Shown in pieces: positions 17,191 through 26,235 of a stretch of 64,000 nucleotides of DNA. A program made the translations under genes and the position numbers. Numbering within the stretch: position 1 is the stretch's first letter; the number at the start of each line of letters is the position of its first letter. The stretch is from Desulfovibrio aminophilus DSM 12254 (GTDB taxonomy: Bacteria; Desulfobacterota; Desulfovibrionia; Desulfovibrionales; Desulfovibrionaceae). The stretch covers positions 329,461 through 393,460 of the forward strand of contig NZ_AUMA01000003.1 in NCBI RefSeq assembly GCF_000422565.1, read 5' to 3'. The notes below the pieces were generated by a model. The model saw nothing but the letters and a program-made list of their open reading frames with translations. It was not told the origin of the DNA and did not search any database.

Positions 17191-18504
17191 ATGAGCACCG
17201 TCATTCCCACCTCCCTGGATGAGGAAATCCGGCTGCATCTCGCCAAGTTCGATTTCAGCGCCTGTTTGGCCTGCGGGGCGTGCAGCAGCGGCTGCCCGAG
17301 CGGCGACGCCCCGGACAACGAGGGCTGGAACATCCGCAAGGTGTTGCGCATGTTGGCCTACGGGATGCTGGACGAAGTCGTGGCCTCCAACTTCCCCTGG
17401 CTCTGTACGGGCTGCGGCCGCTGCGCCCTGGCTTGCCCCATGGGCCTGGACATCGTGCCGATCATGCTCCATATGAAGCACCTCCGCTCCCGCGACGCGG
17501 TGCCCGGCGTGCTCCAGAAGGGCATCGTGAACAATCTGGAGAGCGGCAACAACATGAACATCTCGCGGGACGACTACCTCCAGGGCATGGCCGAATTGGG
17601 CCAGCAGCTCTCGGACGAGGAGTGTCCCGGCTTCTACGTGCCCGTGGATCGCGCCGCCGCCGACATCCTGTTCTTTCCCAACTCCAAGGAAGTCTACGGC
17701 GACTTCGAGGATCAGTTCTGGTGGTGGAAGATATTCTACGCCGCGGGAGAGAACTGGACTGTGCCCTCAGAGGGTTGGGAGGCAGTGGATTGGGCCCTGT
17801 TCACCGGCAACTACGAGGGAATCAGGGCCCTGGCCGAGCGCAAGATCGAGTTCATCAAGCGGCACGGCATCCGGCGAATGATCATGCCGGACTGTGGCGG
17901 CGGCTCCTACGGTTGCCGGACCGGCATGAAGCACTGTATCGAGCTGAACGAGGAGAATAAGGTCAATTTCATTTATCTTTATGACTACCTGAAGGAAATC
18001 ATCGAGCAGGGGCGGATCAAGCTGGACAAGAGCGTGCATGCCGGCAAGCTCTTTACCTGGCACGATTCCTGTAAGCACGGCCGCGAACTGCTCAAACACT
18101 ACGGGCAGGCGTTTTTCGACGAACCACGCTGGATTCTCTCCCAGTGCGTGGACGACTTCGTGGAGATGACGCCCAACCGCGAGGCCAATTACTGCTGCGG
18201 CGCGGGCGGGGGCAACTGGCCAGGCCCCTTCGAGAAACAATCGGCCTTCCACGGCCGCTACAAGGCCGAGCAGATCCGGCGTACCGGCGCGGACGTGGTG
18301 GTGGTCGGCTGTTCCAACTGCCGCGACCAGATCATGAAGCGCCTGCCCAAGTACTACAAGGATCTCAAGTACGAGGTGAAGTACCTCTGGCAGGTGGTGG
18401 CCGAGGCCCTGGTCATCGAACCTTGGGCGGATGACGTCGTGAACCGCGCGACCCTGGAGGCCGCCGCTCAGTGGAAGGCATTCGGCATTGAACCGGAGGT
18501 CTGA
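17191..18504 (+). CDS. HdrD-like (HdrC-HdrB fusion) iron-sulfur protein
   Basis: 437 residues, a full-length cysteine paralogue of the preceding selenoprotein. Two N-terminal [4Fe-4S] motifs CLACGACSSGCP and CTGCGRCALACP are followed by a CCG half with PDCGGGSYGC (C235) and a second with HDSCKHGRE, NYCCGAGGG and GCSNCRDQ. Proteins of this build (HdrD, TmcB, DsrK) pass electrons between a membrane quinol or cytochrome partner and a disulfide or cluster. The ATG at 17191 has GAGG upstream; longer open frame before it overlaps the previous gene in another phase and is not used. A hairpin lies 65 bases beyond the stop and may end the locus. Confidence 0.93.
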   Translation: MSTVIPTSLDEEIRLHLAKFDFSACLACGACSSGCPSGDAPDNEGWNIRKVLRMLAYGMLDEVVASNFPWLCTGCGRCALACPMGLDIVPIMLHMKHLRSRDAVPGVLQKGIVNNLESGNNMNISRDDYLQGMAELGQQLSDEECPGFYVPVDRAAADILFFPNSKEVYGDFEDQFWWWKIFYAAGENWTVPSEGWEAVDWALFTGNYEGIRALAERKIEFIKRHGIRRMIMPDCGGGSYGCRTGMKHCIELNEENKVNFIYLYDYLKEIIEQGRIKLDKSVHAGKLFTWHDSCKHGRELLKHYGQAFFDEPRWILSQCVDDFVEMTPNREANYCCGAGGGNWPGPFEKQSAFHGRYKAEQIRRTGADVVVVGCSNCRDQIMKRLPKYYKDLKYEVKYLWQVVAEALVIEPWADDVVNRATLEAAAQWKAFGIEPEV

Positions 18505-18569
18505 ACAGGGAGGTCGCCCGCGATGCATCCGAGATGATGAAGGCCCTTCTGTTGGTGGGCGTTGAAGAC

Positions 18570-18602
18570 AAAGGACTTGCGACATGAAATCGCAAGTCCT
18601 TT
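18570..18602 (+). terminator. Hairpin terminator after the Hdr locus
   Basis: Perfect 13-base arms AAAGGACTTGCGA and TCGCAAGTCCTTT around a 7-base loop, followed by GTCGTTTT. It resembles the tRNA-Arg terminator at 2041-2076 in stem and flanks, so it may be a copy of a dispersed tRNA-terminator-like element. The rest of the 240-base gap up to 18744 shows no gene. Confidence 0.7.
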
Positions 18603-18744
18603 GTCGTTTTCACGCCTGCGAACCTGTCCAGCAGCGGCGTCCGGCGTTCTCTGTCCGGGGGCCTGGAAAAGCCTTTTGTTTCTCTCGGGAATGGCTTAAC
18701 CAAACCCGGCGGGGGAGTTCCCCCAAGGAGGTCGAGAAGGTTTC

Positions 18745-20367
18745 ATGTCCATTGTCGAACGTTTGCTGGACGCCTATCCTCGCGAGGGCGACATCCCTTC
18801 CGAATATGCCCTGGCCGCTCCGCTGGAGGATCGCGGCTATCTGCTCAACGGTGAGATTCTGCGCTGGCCCGGCGAAATGACGCGCATCGATTCAACTGTG
18901 GCCGTTCGTTCCGGCGACCGGCTCGCTCCGGTTCATCTCGGCTACGGTCCGGTTCTGGACGAAGCGGCCGGCTTGGCGGCCGTGGCGGCCGCCGACGCGG
19001 CCTACGGCGACGGCATGGGGGCTTGGCCGACCATGGGCGTGGCCGAACGCATCCGACACGTGCGGGAGTTCATCCCTCGCCTGGAGGCGTGCCGTGACGA
19101 TGTCGTCCGGTTCATGATGTGGGAGATTTGCAAGCCGCTGAAAGAGGCTCGGGACGAATTCGAACGCACCGTGGAGGACATCCGCGACACCGTGGAGGCC
19201 CTCGATGGCCTGCATCGCGCCTCGGCCCGCTTCGTCGAGGAGAAGGGCATCTTCGCCCAAATCCGGCGCGCCCCCCTTGGACCGGTGCTCTGCATGGGGC
19301 CCTACAACTATCCCCTGAACGAGACCTTCGCCACGCTCATCCCGGCGCTGCTCATGGGCAACACGGCCATCGTCAAAACCCCGCGCCAGGGCCGCCTGAT
19401 CTTCGGTCCGCTTCTGGAGGCCTTCCGTGACTGTTTCCCAAAGGGCGTGGTGAACGTTCTGCACGGCGACCGCCGCGTGGTCCGGCCCATCCTCCAGTCC
19501 GGCAGGATAAGCGTGTTGGCCTTCATCGGCACGAGCGCCGTCGCGGCCTCCCTGCGTGCACTCCATCCCCACCCGAACCGCCTGCGCTGCGTGCTCGGCC
19601 TGGACGCCAAGAATCCGGCCATCGTCACGGAATCCGCGGACATGGAGCTGGCGGCCTCGGAAGTGCTGACCGGCAGCTTGGCCTTCAGCGGCCAGCGCTG
19701 CACCGCGTTGAAGATCGTCTTCGTGCATGAGAGCCGTCTGGACGAGATGCTCGAACGTCTGTCCCGGGGCATCGGAAGGCTTACCGTGGGCATGCCCTGG
19801 ATCCAGGGCGTGAACATCACTCCCCTGCCGACGCACGGCAAAATCGAGTACCTGACGGAGCTGCTGGACGACGCCCGCTCCCGGGGGGCGCATGTGGTCA
19901 ATCCCGACGGCGGCGCCTCGGTGGGGGCCTTGTATCATCCCGCCCTGCTGTCGCCGGTGAGCGGGGACATGCGTGTCTTTCACGAGGAGCAGTTCGGGCC
20001 GATCGTTCCCGTGGTGCCGTATCGCGACGCCCGCGAACCCATCGAGGCCCTGGTGCGTTCCAAATACGGACAGCAGGTCAGCGTGTTCAGTTCCGACCCC
20101 GAGGCCCTGGCCCGACTCATCGACCCTCTGGTCAATCAGGTCTGCCGGGTGAACGTCAACAGCAAGTGCCAGCGCGGCCCGGATACGTTCCCGTTCACGG
20201 GGCGCAAGGACTCGGCCGAGGGCACGCTCTCGGTGAGCGACGCCCTGCGCTGCTTCTCCATCCGCACGCTGGTGGCGGCCAAGGGCACCGAAGGCAACAA
20301 GGCCCTGCTCAACGACATCGTGGGCGGGGGCAGGTCCACGTTCCTGTCCACGGACGGATCCTTGTAG
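18745..20367 (+). CDS. gapN: NADP-dependent non-phosphorylating glyceraldehyde-3-phosphate dehydrogenase-like aldehyde dehydrogenase
   Basis: 540 residues of the aldehyde dehydrogenase fold, closest in features to GapN, which oxidises glyceraldehyde-3-phosphate directly to 3-phosphoglycerate with NADP. The catalytic cysteine is C319 in FSGQRCTALK, and GPYNYPLNE and FIGTSAVAAS match the substrate and cofactor regions. The usual ELGGK motif with the general-base glutamate reads GLDAKNP here, so that glutamate is replaced at the canonical place. The next two genes encode a GltD-type oxidoreductase and a hydrogenase, with a 47-base gap, so a shared role in NADPH/H2 balance is plausible. Confidence 0.8.
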   Translation: MSIVERLLDAYPREGDIPSEYALAAPLEDRGYLLNGEILRWPGEMTRIDSTVAVRSGDRLAPVHLGYGPVLDEAAGLAAVAAADAAYGDGMGAWPTMGVAERIRHVREFIPRLEACRDDVVRFMMWEICKPLKEARDEFERTVEDIRDTVEALDGLHRASARFVEEKGIFAQIRRAPLGPVLCMGPYNYPLNETFATLIPALLMGNTAIVKTPRQGRLIFGPLLEAFRDCFPKGVVNVLHGDRRVVRPILQSGRISVLAFIGTSAVAASLRALHPHPNRLRCVLGLDAKNPAIVTESADMELAASEVLTGSLAFSGQRCTALKIVFVHESRLDEMLERLSRGIGRLTVGMPWIQGVNITPLPTHGKIEYLTELLDDARSRGAHVVNPDGGASVGALYHPALLSPVSGDMRVFHEEQFGPIVPVVPYRDAREPIEALVRSKYGQQVSVFSSDPEALARLIDPLVNQVCRVNVNSKCQRGPDTFPFTGRKDSAEGTLSVSDALRCFSIRTLVAAKGTEGNKALLNDIVGGGRSTFLSTDGSL

Positions 20368-20414
20368 AGGGAGACGACCGGGAAGCGGAAGAACGCAACC
20401 GCAGCGAGGGAAAC

Positions 20415-22412
20415 ATGGCGCGCATCATCTATGGAGTCTGGGATTCGCGGGTCCATGACAATCGGGGCAAGGGCCTGTTTGAAATCCCGGAATCGGTGGA
20501 GCTGGCCGAGTTCGACGCCTTCAATCAGGGCAACCCCATCAAGGCCTTCGTGGGCGACCGGGGATTCTTCGTCTTCGCCCCGGACACGAGCCTGCTGGAC
20601 GCCCTGTTCCGCCACTTGGCCGCCGCCGCCGTGGAATCCTGCGGAAAGTGCACGCCTTGCCGCGTGGGATTGCATCTCATCCAGGAAAAACTCGCCGCCT
20701 TGCGTGACGGCAAGGGCGGGCCGGAACTCCTGGACGAGGCCGCCGAACTGGCCCGGCTGGCCGGATCGACCTCGCGCTGCAACCTGGGCCGCTCCAGCGC
20801 CGTGGCCCTGCTGGCCGCCGTGGAGCATTTCCGCGATGTGCTCGAGGCCGAGATCCTGGCCGCGCCGCTGCCGGTGCAGCCCGGCCAGTCCTACACCACG
20901 GCCCCCTGCGTGGAGGCCTGCCCGGCCAAGGTCAACGTGCCGCGCTACATCGACTACATCAAGGACGGCAAGCCTTCGCATTCCCTGGGCGTGATCCTGC
21001 AAAAATATCCCATGGCCGCCACCTGCGGCCGGGTCTGCGTGCGCTTCTGCGAACAGGCCTGCCGCCGGGGCCTGGTGGACGAGCCCGTGGGCATCAAGAC
21101 CCTCAAGCGCTATGTGGCCGACCACGAGCACCATCTTTCCGAACATTGGTTCACCCGCGACCTCATCGAGGAAGAGAAGCCGTCGCATCTCAAGGTGGCC
21201 GTGGTGGGCGCCGGCCCGGCGGGCATCTCCTGCGCCTACCATCTGTTGCTCAAGGGCTATCCCGTGGACGTGCTGGAGGCCCGCGACGAGGCCGGAGGCA
21301 TGGCCGCCTGCGGCATCCCCAGCTATCGTCTGCCCAAGTCCGTGCTCAAGTCCGAGGTGCGCATCGTGGAGGATCTGGGCGGCCGCATCTTCTACAATCG
21401 CCGCATGGGTCGCGACTTCACCCTCGACGATCTCTTCGCCCAGGGCTACAAGGCCGTGTTCCTCGCCCTGGGCTGCTCCACGGGCCGACCGCTGGGCGTG
21501 AAGGGAGAGCACTGCTCCGAGGGCTGTCGTTCCGGCGTGGATTTCCTCCTGGACGTGCATGATCACGTGGAGGGCCAGCGCCCCATGAGCCTGACCGGCA
21601 GGACCGTGGTGGCCGTGGGCGGCGGCAACGTGGCCATGGACTGCGTGCGCTCGGCATTGCGTCTGGGAGCCAAAGCCGTGCATCTGGTCTACCGCCGGGG
21701 CCGCGAAGACATGCCGGCGGATCACGAGGAGGTCGAGGCCGCCGAGCAGGAAGGCGTGATCTTCCATTTTCTGAGCAACCCCACGCGCATCCTCTCCGAG
21801 GATGGGCGGGTCATCGGCGTGGAACTCATCGAGATGCGTCCGGTGGAGACCGACGGCCGGGGACGGCGCGGGGTGGACCCCGTGCCCGGCACGGAGCGCG
21901 TACTGCCCTGCGACCTGCTCATCTCGGCCGTGGGTCAGCAGATGGACAGCGCTTCCGTCAGTCCCGGCGACGGCGTGGTCATCGACAAACGCGGCTGCCT
22001 GGAGACCGACCCCATGACTTTGGCCACGGCCCGACAAGGCGTCTTCGCGGGCGGCGACTGCGTGCTCGGCCCCTCAACCCTGATTCATGCCATGGCCAAC
22101 GGCCTCAAGGCCTCTCGGGCCATAGACGACTATCTGACCTACGGCCGGGTGCGCTTCTTCGCCCGCAGCCGCATGCGCAAGCTCATCAACGACTTCATGG
22201 TCCGCTCCAAGGAGTGGACGGACGCCCCGGTGAAGCACCTCTACCGCATCCGGGGGCAGGAACTGGATCCCGCCGAACGCCGTGAACTGTTCGAGGAGGT
22301 GGAGCGCCCGATCGGACAGGAGGAGGCTTACCGCGAGGCCGGGCGTTGTCTGCGTTGCTACCGAATCTATTCCCTGGTCACGGAATCGCCCATCCCCAAG
22401 GGCAGCTACTAG
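20415..22412 (+). CDS. NuoF iron-sulfur domain fused to GltD-like NAD(P)H oxidoreductase
   Basis: 665 residues. The N-terminal region has SCGKCTPCRVG (C76, C79, C82) with a following SRCNLG, the [4Fe-4S] site of the NuoF/HydB 51-kDa subunit, but no FMN/NADH Rossmann part. From about residue 165 it continues as a glutamate-synthase small-subunit-type protein: cysteine region CVEACP, ATCGRVC, FCEQAC; FAD site VVGAGPAGISCA (about 262); NAD(P) site AVGGGNVAMDC (about 398). It probably passes electrons between NAD(P)H and the hydrogenase encoded 10 bases downstream. Hydrogenases next to GltD-like genes form a recognised but poorly characterised class. Confidence 0.87.
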   Translation: MARIIYGVWDSRVHDNRGKGLFEIPESVELAEFDAFNQGNPIKAFVGDRGFFVFAPDTSLLDALFRHLAAAAVESCGKCTPCRVGLHLIQEKLAALRDGKGGPELLDEAAELARLAGSTSRCNLGRSSAVALLAAVEHFRDVLEAEILAAPLPVQPGQSYTTAPCVEACPAKVNVPRYIDYIKDGKPSHSLGVILQKYPMAATCGRVCVRFCEQACRRGLVDEPVGIKTLKRYVADHEHHLSEHWFTRDLIEEEKPSHLKVAVVGAGPAGISCAYHLLLKGYPVDVLEARDEAGGMAACGIPSYRLPKSVLKSEVRIVEDLGGRIFYNRRMGRDFTLDDLFAQGYKAVFLALGCSTGRPLGVKGEHCSEGCRSGVDFLLDVHDHVEGQRPMSLTGRTVVAVGGGNVAMDCVRSALRLGAKAVHLVYRRGREDMPADHEEVEAAEQEGVIFHFLSNPTRILSEDGRVIGVELIEMRPVETDGRGRRGVDPVPGTERVLPCDLLISAVGQQMDSASVSPGDGVVIDKRGCLETDPMTLATARQGVFAGGDCVLGPSTLIHAMANGLKASRAIDDYLTYGRVRFFARSRMRKLINDFMVRSKEWTDAPVKHLYRIRGQELDPAERRELFEEVERPIGQEEAYREAGRCLRCYRIYSLVTESPIPKGSY

Positions 22413-22422
22413 GAGGACGGCC

Positions 22423-24243
22423 ATGCGCGCGCATATCGACGGCAGGGAAGTCGTGTTCGAGGACGGTCAGAGCATCCTCGAGGTGGCCCGGAACAACGGC
22501 TTTTTTATTCCCACGCTCTGCGAGCTGGCCGACATCAACCACACTCCCGGCACCTGCCGGGTCTGTCTGGTGGAGATGCGCCGAACCCCGGATGCCGTGC
22601 CGGTGGTGGTCACGTCCTGCAACACGCCCTTGCAGGAGGACATGCTCGTGTCCACCAACTCCCTGGAATTGCGGCGCATGCGGCGGCTTCAGGTAGAACT
22701 ACTCCTGGCCGACCACGACCAGGACTGCGCTTCCTGCTCCCGGCACGGCGACTGCGAACTGCTCGACGTGGCACGGGTGGTGGGCATCGAGCGGGAACGC
22801 CCGGTCCTGGAACACCCAGGCGGAGGCCGCACCCGCAACCTGACGGCCACGGCTGTGACCCGGGACATGGGCAAGTGTGTGCGCTGCCTGCGCTGCCTGG
22901 CCGTGTGCCGCAACATTCAGGGCGTGGACGCCCTGGTGGTGGCCGGGGAGGGCTTGACCTGCGAGATCAATCTGCGCGACGGCCAAAGCCGCCCGGAGCC
23001 CGGCTGCGTGTCCTGCGGTCAGTGCACCCTGGTCTGTCCGGTGGGGGCCCTGGCCGCCAAGGACGACACGGGCCGGGCCGCGGACATGCTGGCCGACCCG
23101 GACAGCGTGGTAGTGGCCCAGTTCGCTCCGGCCGTGCGCGTGGGCCTGGGCGAGGAATTCGGCTTGGCCCCGGGCGTCAACGTGGAAGGACGCATCATCT
23201 CCGCACTGCGGGCTTTGGGCGTGGATGTGGTTCTCGACACCAACTTCGCCGCCGACCTGGTCATCATGGAGGAGGGCACCGAACTCCTCGGTCGTCTGAA
23301 GCAAGGTGGCCCGCTGCCCCTGTTCACCTCCTGCTGCCCGGCCTGGATCAACTTCGTGGAGACCCGCCATCCCGAACTGCTGCCCCGGATCTCCAGCACC
23401 CGTTCGCCGCAACAGTGCCTGGGCGCGCTGGCCAAGACCTATCTGGCCCGCAACATGAGCCTGGAGCGGGAACGTGTGCGTGTGATCTCGATCATGCCTT
23501 GCACGGCCAAGAAGGACGAGGCCCGGCGTCCCGCGCTGTTCACGGATGGTTCGCCGGACGTGGATGTGGTGCTGACCACCCGGGAGTTCGCCGAACTCAT
23601 GCGCATGCACGGCCTGGACCTGAAAAACCTGCCCGAATCCGATTTCGACAATCCGCTCATGGGCGCCTATTCCGGAGCGGGGGCCATCTTCGGCACCACC
23701 GGTGGAGTCATGGAGGCGGCCGTGCGCACGGTCTACCACGTGCTCAACGGCCGGGAACTGGAGAACATCGAACTGACTCCGCTGCGGGGCTACGAGAACG
23801 TCCGCGAGGCCGTGCTCGACCTGGGCCCGGAGGCCGGGCCCCTGAAGGTGGCCGTGGTTCACGGCCTGAAGGGCGCCGCGCGCATGGTCGAGGACGTGTT
23901 GGCCGGACGCTCGGACCACGCCTTCATCGAGGTCATGGCCTGCCCCGGCGGCTGCATGGACGGCGGCGGCCAACCTCGGGTGAAGCGGGCCTACCAACCG
24001 CACGCCCAGGCCCGGCGACAGGCCCTGTTCGCCATCGACCGGGGCTGCGGGGTGCGCCAGTCGCACAACAACCCGCTTATCCGAAAGCTTTACGAGGATT
24101 TTCTTGAGCGGCCCAATTCCCATCTGGCCCATGAACTGCTGCATACCGGCTACGGGGATCGCCGCCGGGAGCGGTATTACACCATGAAGGAAATCTGGCG
24201 GGAGATCACCCTGGCCACCCGAGTTCACGGGCAGAACGGCTGA
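22423..24243 (+). CDS. Modular [FeFe] hydrogenase catalytic subunit (HndD/HydA type)
   Basis: 606 residues. Domains in order: plant-type [2Fe-2S] (cysteines around CELADINHTPGTCRVC), a His-Cys cluster (HDQDCASCSRHGDC), 2x[4Fe-4S] (CVRCLRC, CVSCGQCTLVCP), the H-cluster domain with all three signatures TSCCPAW (C304), MPCTAKKDE (C360) and MACPGGCMDGGGQP (C507, C511), and a C-terminal small-subunit segment. It interconverts protons and H2 with ferredoxin or NAD(P)H. No Tat signal, so cytoplasmic. Start chosen at the ATG after AGGAGG; it is tightly linked to the NuoF/GltD fusion, its likely partner. Confidence 0.94.
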   Translation: MRAHIDGREVVFEDGQSILEVARNNGFFIPTLCELADINHTPGTCRVCLVEMRRTPDAVPVVVTSCNTPLQEDMLVSTNSLELRRMRRLQVELLLADHDQDCASCSRHGDCELLDVARVVGIERERPVLEHPGGGRTRNLTATAVTRDMGKCVRCLRCLAVCRNIQGVDALVVAGEGLTCEINLRDGQSRPEPGCVSCGQCTLVCPVGALAAKDDTGRAADMLADPDSVVVAQFAPAVRVGLGEEFGLAPGVNVEGRIISALRALGVDVVLDTNFAADLVIMEEGTELLGRLKQGGPLPLFTSCCPAWINFVETRHPELLPRISSTRSPQQCLGALAKTYLARNMSLERERVRVISIMPCTAKKDEARRPALFTDGSPDVDVVLTTREFAELMRMHGLDLKNLPESDFDNPLMGAYSGAGAIFGTTGGVMEAAVRTVYHVLNGRELENIELTPLRGYENVREAVLDLGPEAGPLKVAVVHGLKGAARMVEDVLAGRSDHAFIEVMACPGGCMDGGGQPRVKRAYQPHAQARRQALFAIDRGCGVRQSHNNPLIRKLYEDFLERPNSHLAHELLHTGYGDRRRERYYTMKEIWREITLATRVHGQNG

Positions 24244-24269
24244 CGACCCGCCGAAGCGCGGAAACATTC

Positions 24270-24301
24270 AGGCCCCGGGCGTCGCGGAACGTCCGGGGCC
24301 T
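24270..24301 (+). terminator. GC-rich hairpin after the hydrogenase gene
   Basis: AGGCCCCGGGCG and CGTCCGGGGCCT form a 12-bp stem (one G-T) around an 8-base loop, 26 bases after the hydrogenase stop. There is no T run, so termination efficiency is uncertain. Confidence 0.55.
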
Positions 24302-24381
24302 GCGCGTCATTCCGGTTCCGGAGGCTCCGCTCTTCCCATGCCCCCGGGTTCCGGTGTAGGACGATATCGGGAGCGACACGC

Positions 24382-26223
24382 ATGGGATACCATAATCTGC
24401 GCGCCTGCCTGACCGACCTGGAACGGGTGGGGCAGCTCAGGCGCATCGACGTGGAGGTGGAGGCCGAGCTTCTTGCCGGAGCCATCCAGCGCCGCGTCTT
24501 CCTGTCCGGGGGACCGGCCCTGCTGTTCACCCGGGTCAGGAACTGCGCCTTCCCCATGGCCGCCAACCTATTCGGCACCCTGGAACGGACGCATTTCATC
24601 TTCCGGGACACCTTGCGATCCCTGGAGAATCTGTTCCGGCTCAAGATTGATCCCCTGGAAGCCTTGAAACACCCCTTGAAGTATCTTGGAGCACCCAAGG
24701 CTCTCTGGAACACCCAGCCGCGCCGGGTGGCCACCGGGCCGGTGCTGGAATGCGAGACCAGCATCTCCAGCCTGCCTCGACTTGTCTCCTGGCCTCGCGA
24801 CGGCGGACCGTATGTCACGCTGCCGCAAGTCTACACCGAACACCCGGCCCGACCTGGATTTCGCGACTCCAACCTCGGCATGTACCGGGTGCAGCTCTCC
24901 GGCAACCGCTACCGCGCGGACGAGGAGGTGGGCCTGCACTACCAGATCCACCGCGGCATCGGCCCGCACCACGCCGAGGCCATCCGTAGGGGAGAACCCC
25001 TGCGCGTGAACGTCTTCGTGGGCGGTCCCCCGGCCATGACCTTGGCGGCCGTCATGCCCTTGCCCGAGGGCCTGCCCGAGATATTTTTCGCCGGAGTCCT
25101 GGCCGGGCACCGCATCCCCATGGCCACTCCCGAAGGCTGCCTGCCCGTCCTCTCCGAAGCCGACTTCTGCATCTGCGGCAGCGTGGACCCGGACGTGCAG
25201 CTTCCCGAGGGCCCTTTCGGCGACCATCTGGGCTACTACAGCCTGGCCCACGACTTTCCGGTGATGCGGGTGGACAAGCTCCTGCACCGCAAGGACGCGA
25301 TCTGGCCCTTCACCACCGTGGGCCGTCCGCCGCAAGAGGATACGGTCTTCGGAACCTTCATCCACGAACTGACCGGCTCCCTGGTGCCCACGGTCTTTTC
25401 CGGGGTCCACGAGGTCCACGCCGTGGACGCCGCCGGGGTCCATCCGCTGCTTCTGGCCGTGGGCAGCGAACGCTACGTGCCCTATGCTCGCGATCGCCAA
25501 CCCCAGGAACTGCTGACCTGCGCCATGAATCTTTTGGGCACGACCCAGACCTCCCTGTCCAAATACGTGCTCATCGCCGCGCGGGAGGACGACGACCGGC
25601 TCACGGCCAAGGACATCCCGGGCTTCTTCCGGCATCTTCTGGAACGCCTGGACCTCAGCCGCGACCTGCACTTCGTCACCCGCACCACCATGGATACCCT
25701 GGACTATTCCGGCATCAGCCTGAACCAGGGCTCCAAGGTGATCCTGGCCGCAGCGGGCAGACCTCGGCGATCCCTGGCGTCCCGACTGGACAGGGAGCTC
25801 CCCCTGCCGGAAGGCTTTGGCGGACTCCACGTTCAATCACCGGGCATTCTCGTGCTTCAGGGACCGCCGCACGACCGCGAACGCGACAGCCAGGATCCCC
25901 GGCTGGAAGACCTCTGCCGGGCCCTGGAACAGGCCGGAGACCTCTCTGGTTTTCCGTTGGTGCTGCTGGCCGATGATGCGGCCTTCACCGCCGCCTCTTG
26001 GGAAAATTTTCTCTGGGTGGCCTTCACCCGTTCGGATCCGGCCACGGACCTTTACGGGGTCCGGGCCTTCACCCATTGCAAGCATTGGGGCTGCCACGGC
26101 CCCCTGGTCATGGACGCCCGGCTCAAGACCTACCACGCCCCGCCGCTGACGCCCGATCCCGAGGTGGAGCGCCGCGTGGATGAGCTGGGGGCCCCTGGTG
26201 GGCCGCTGCACGGCATCATCTAG
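24382..26223 (+). CDS. ubiD: UbiD family decarboxylase
   Basis: 613 residues. UbiD enzymes use prenylated FMN, made by UbiX, to decarboxylate aromatic or alpha,beta-unsaturated acids. The segment PEGPFGDHLGYYS contains the conserved catalytic glutamate region, and NLFGTLERTH and TPDPEVERRVDELG are typical N- and C-terminal family blocks. UbiX is encoded in the same window (1261-1839). Candidate roles are menaquinone biosynthesis or aromatic acid metabolism; the sequence does not decide. It is followed after 12 bases by a small unknown gene. Confidence 0.9.
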   Translation: MGYHNLRACLTDLERVGQLRRIDVEVEAELLAGAIQRRVFLSGGPALLFTRVRNCAFPMAANLFGTLERTHFIFRDTLRSLENLFRLKIDPLEALKHPLKYLGAPKALWNTQPRRVATGPVLECETSISSLPRLVSWPRDGGPYVTLPQVYTEHPARPGFRDSNLGMYRVQLSGNRYRADEEVGLHYQIHRGIGPHHAEAIRRGEPLRVNVFVGGPPAMTLAAVMPLPEGLPEIFFAGVLAGHRIPMATPEGCLPVLSEADFCICGSVDPDVQLPEGPFGDHLGYYSLAHDFPVMRVDKLLHRKDAIWPFTTVGRPPQEDTVFGTFIHELTGSLVPTVFSGVHEVHAVDAAGVHPLLLAVGSERYVPYARDRQPQELLTCAMNLLGTTQTSLSKYVLIAAREDDDRLTAKDIPGFFRHLLERLDLSRDLHFVTRTTMDTLDYSGISLNQGSKVILAAAGRPRRSLASRLDRELPLPEGFGGLHVQSPGILVLQGPPHDRERDSQDPRLEDLCRALEQAGDLSGFPLVLLADDAAFTAASWENFLWVAFTRSDPATDLYGVRAFTHCKHWGCHGPLVMDARLKTYHAPPLTPDPEVERRVDELGAPGGPLHGII

Positions 26224-26235
26224 CGAGGAACGAAC

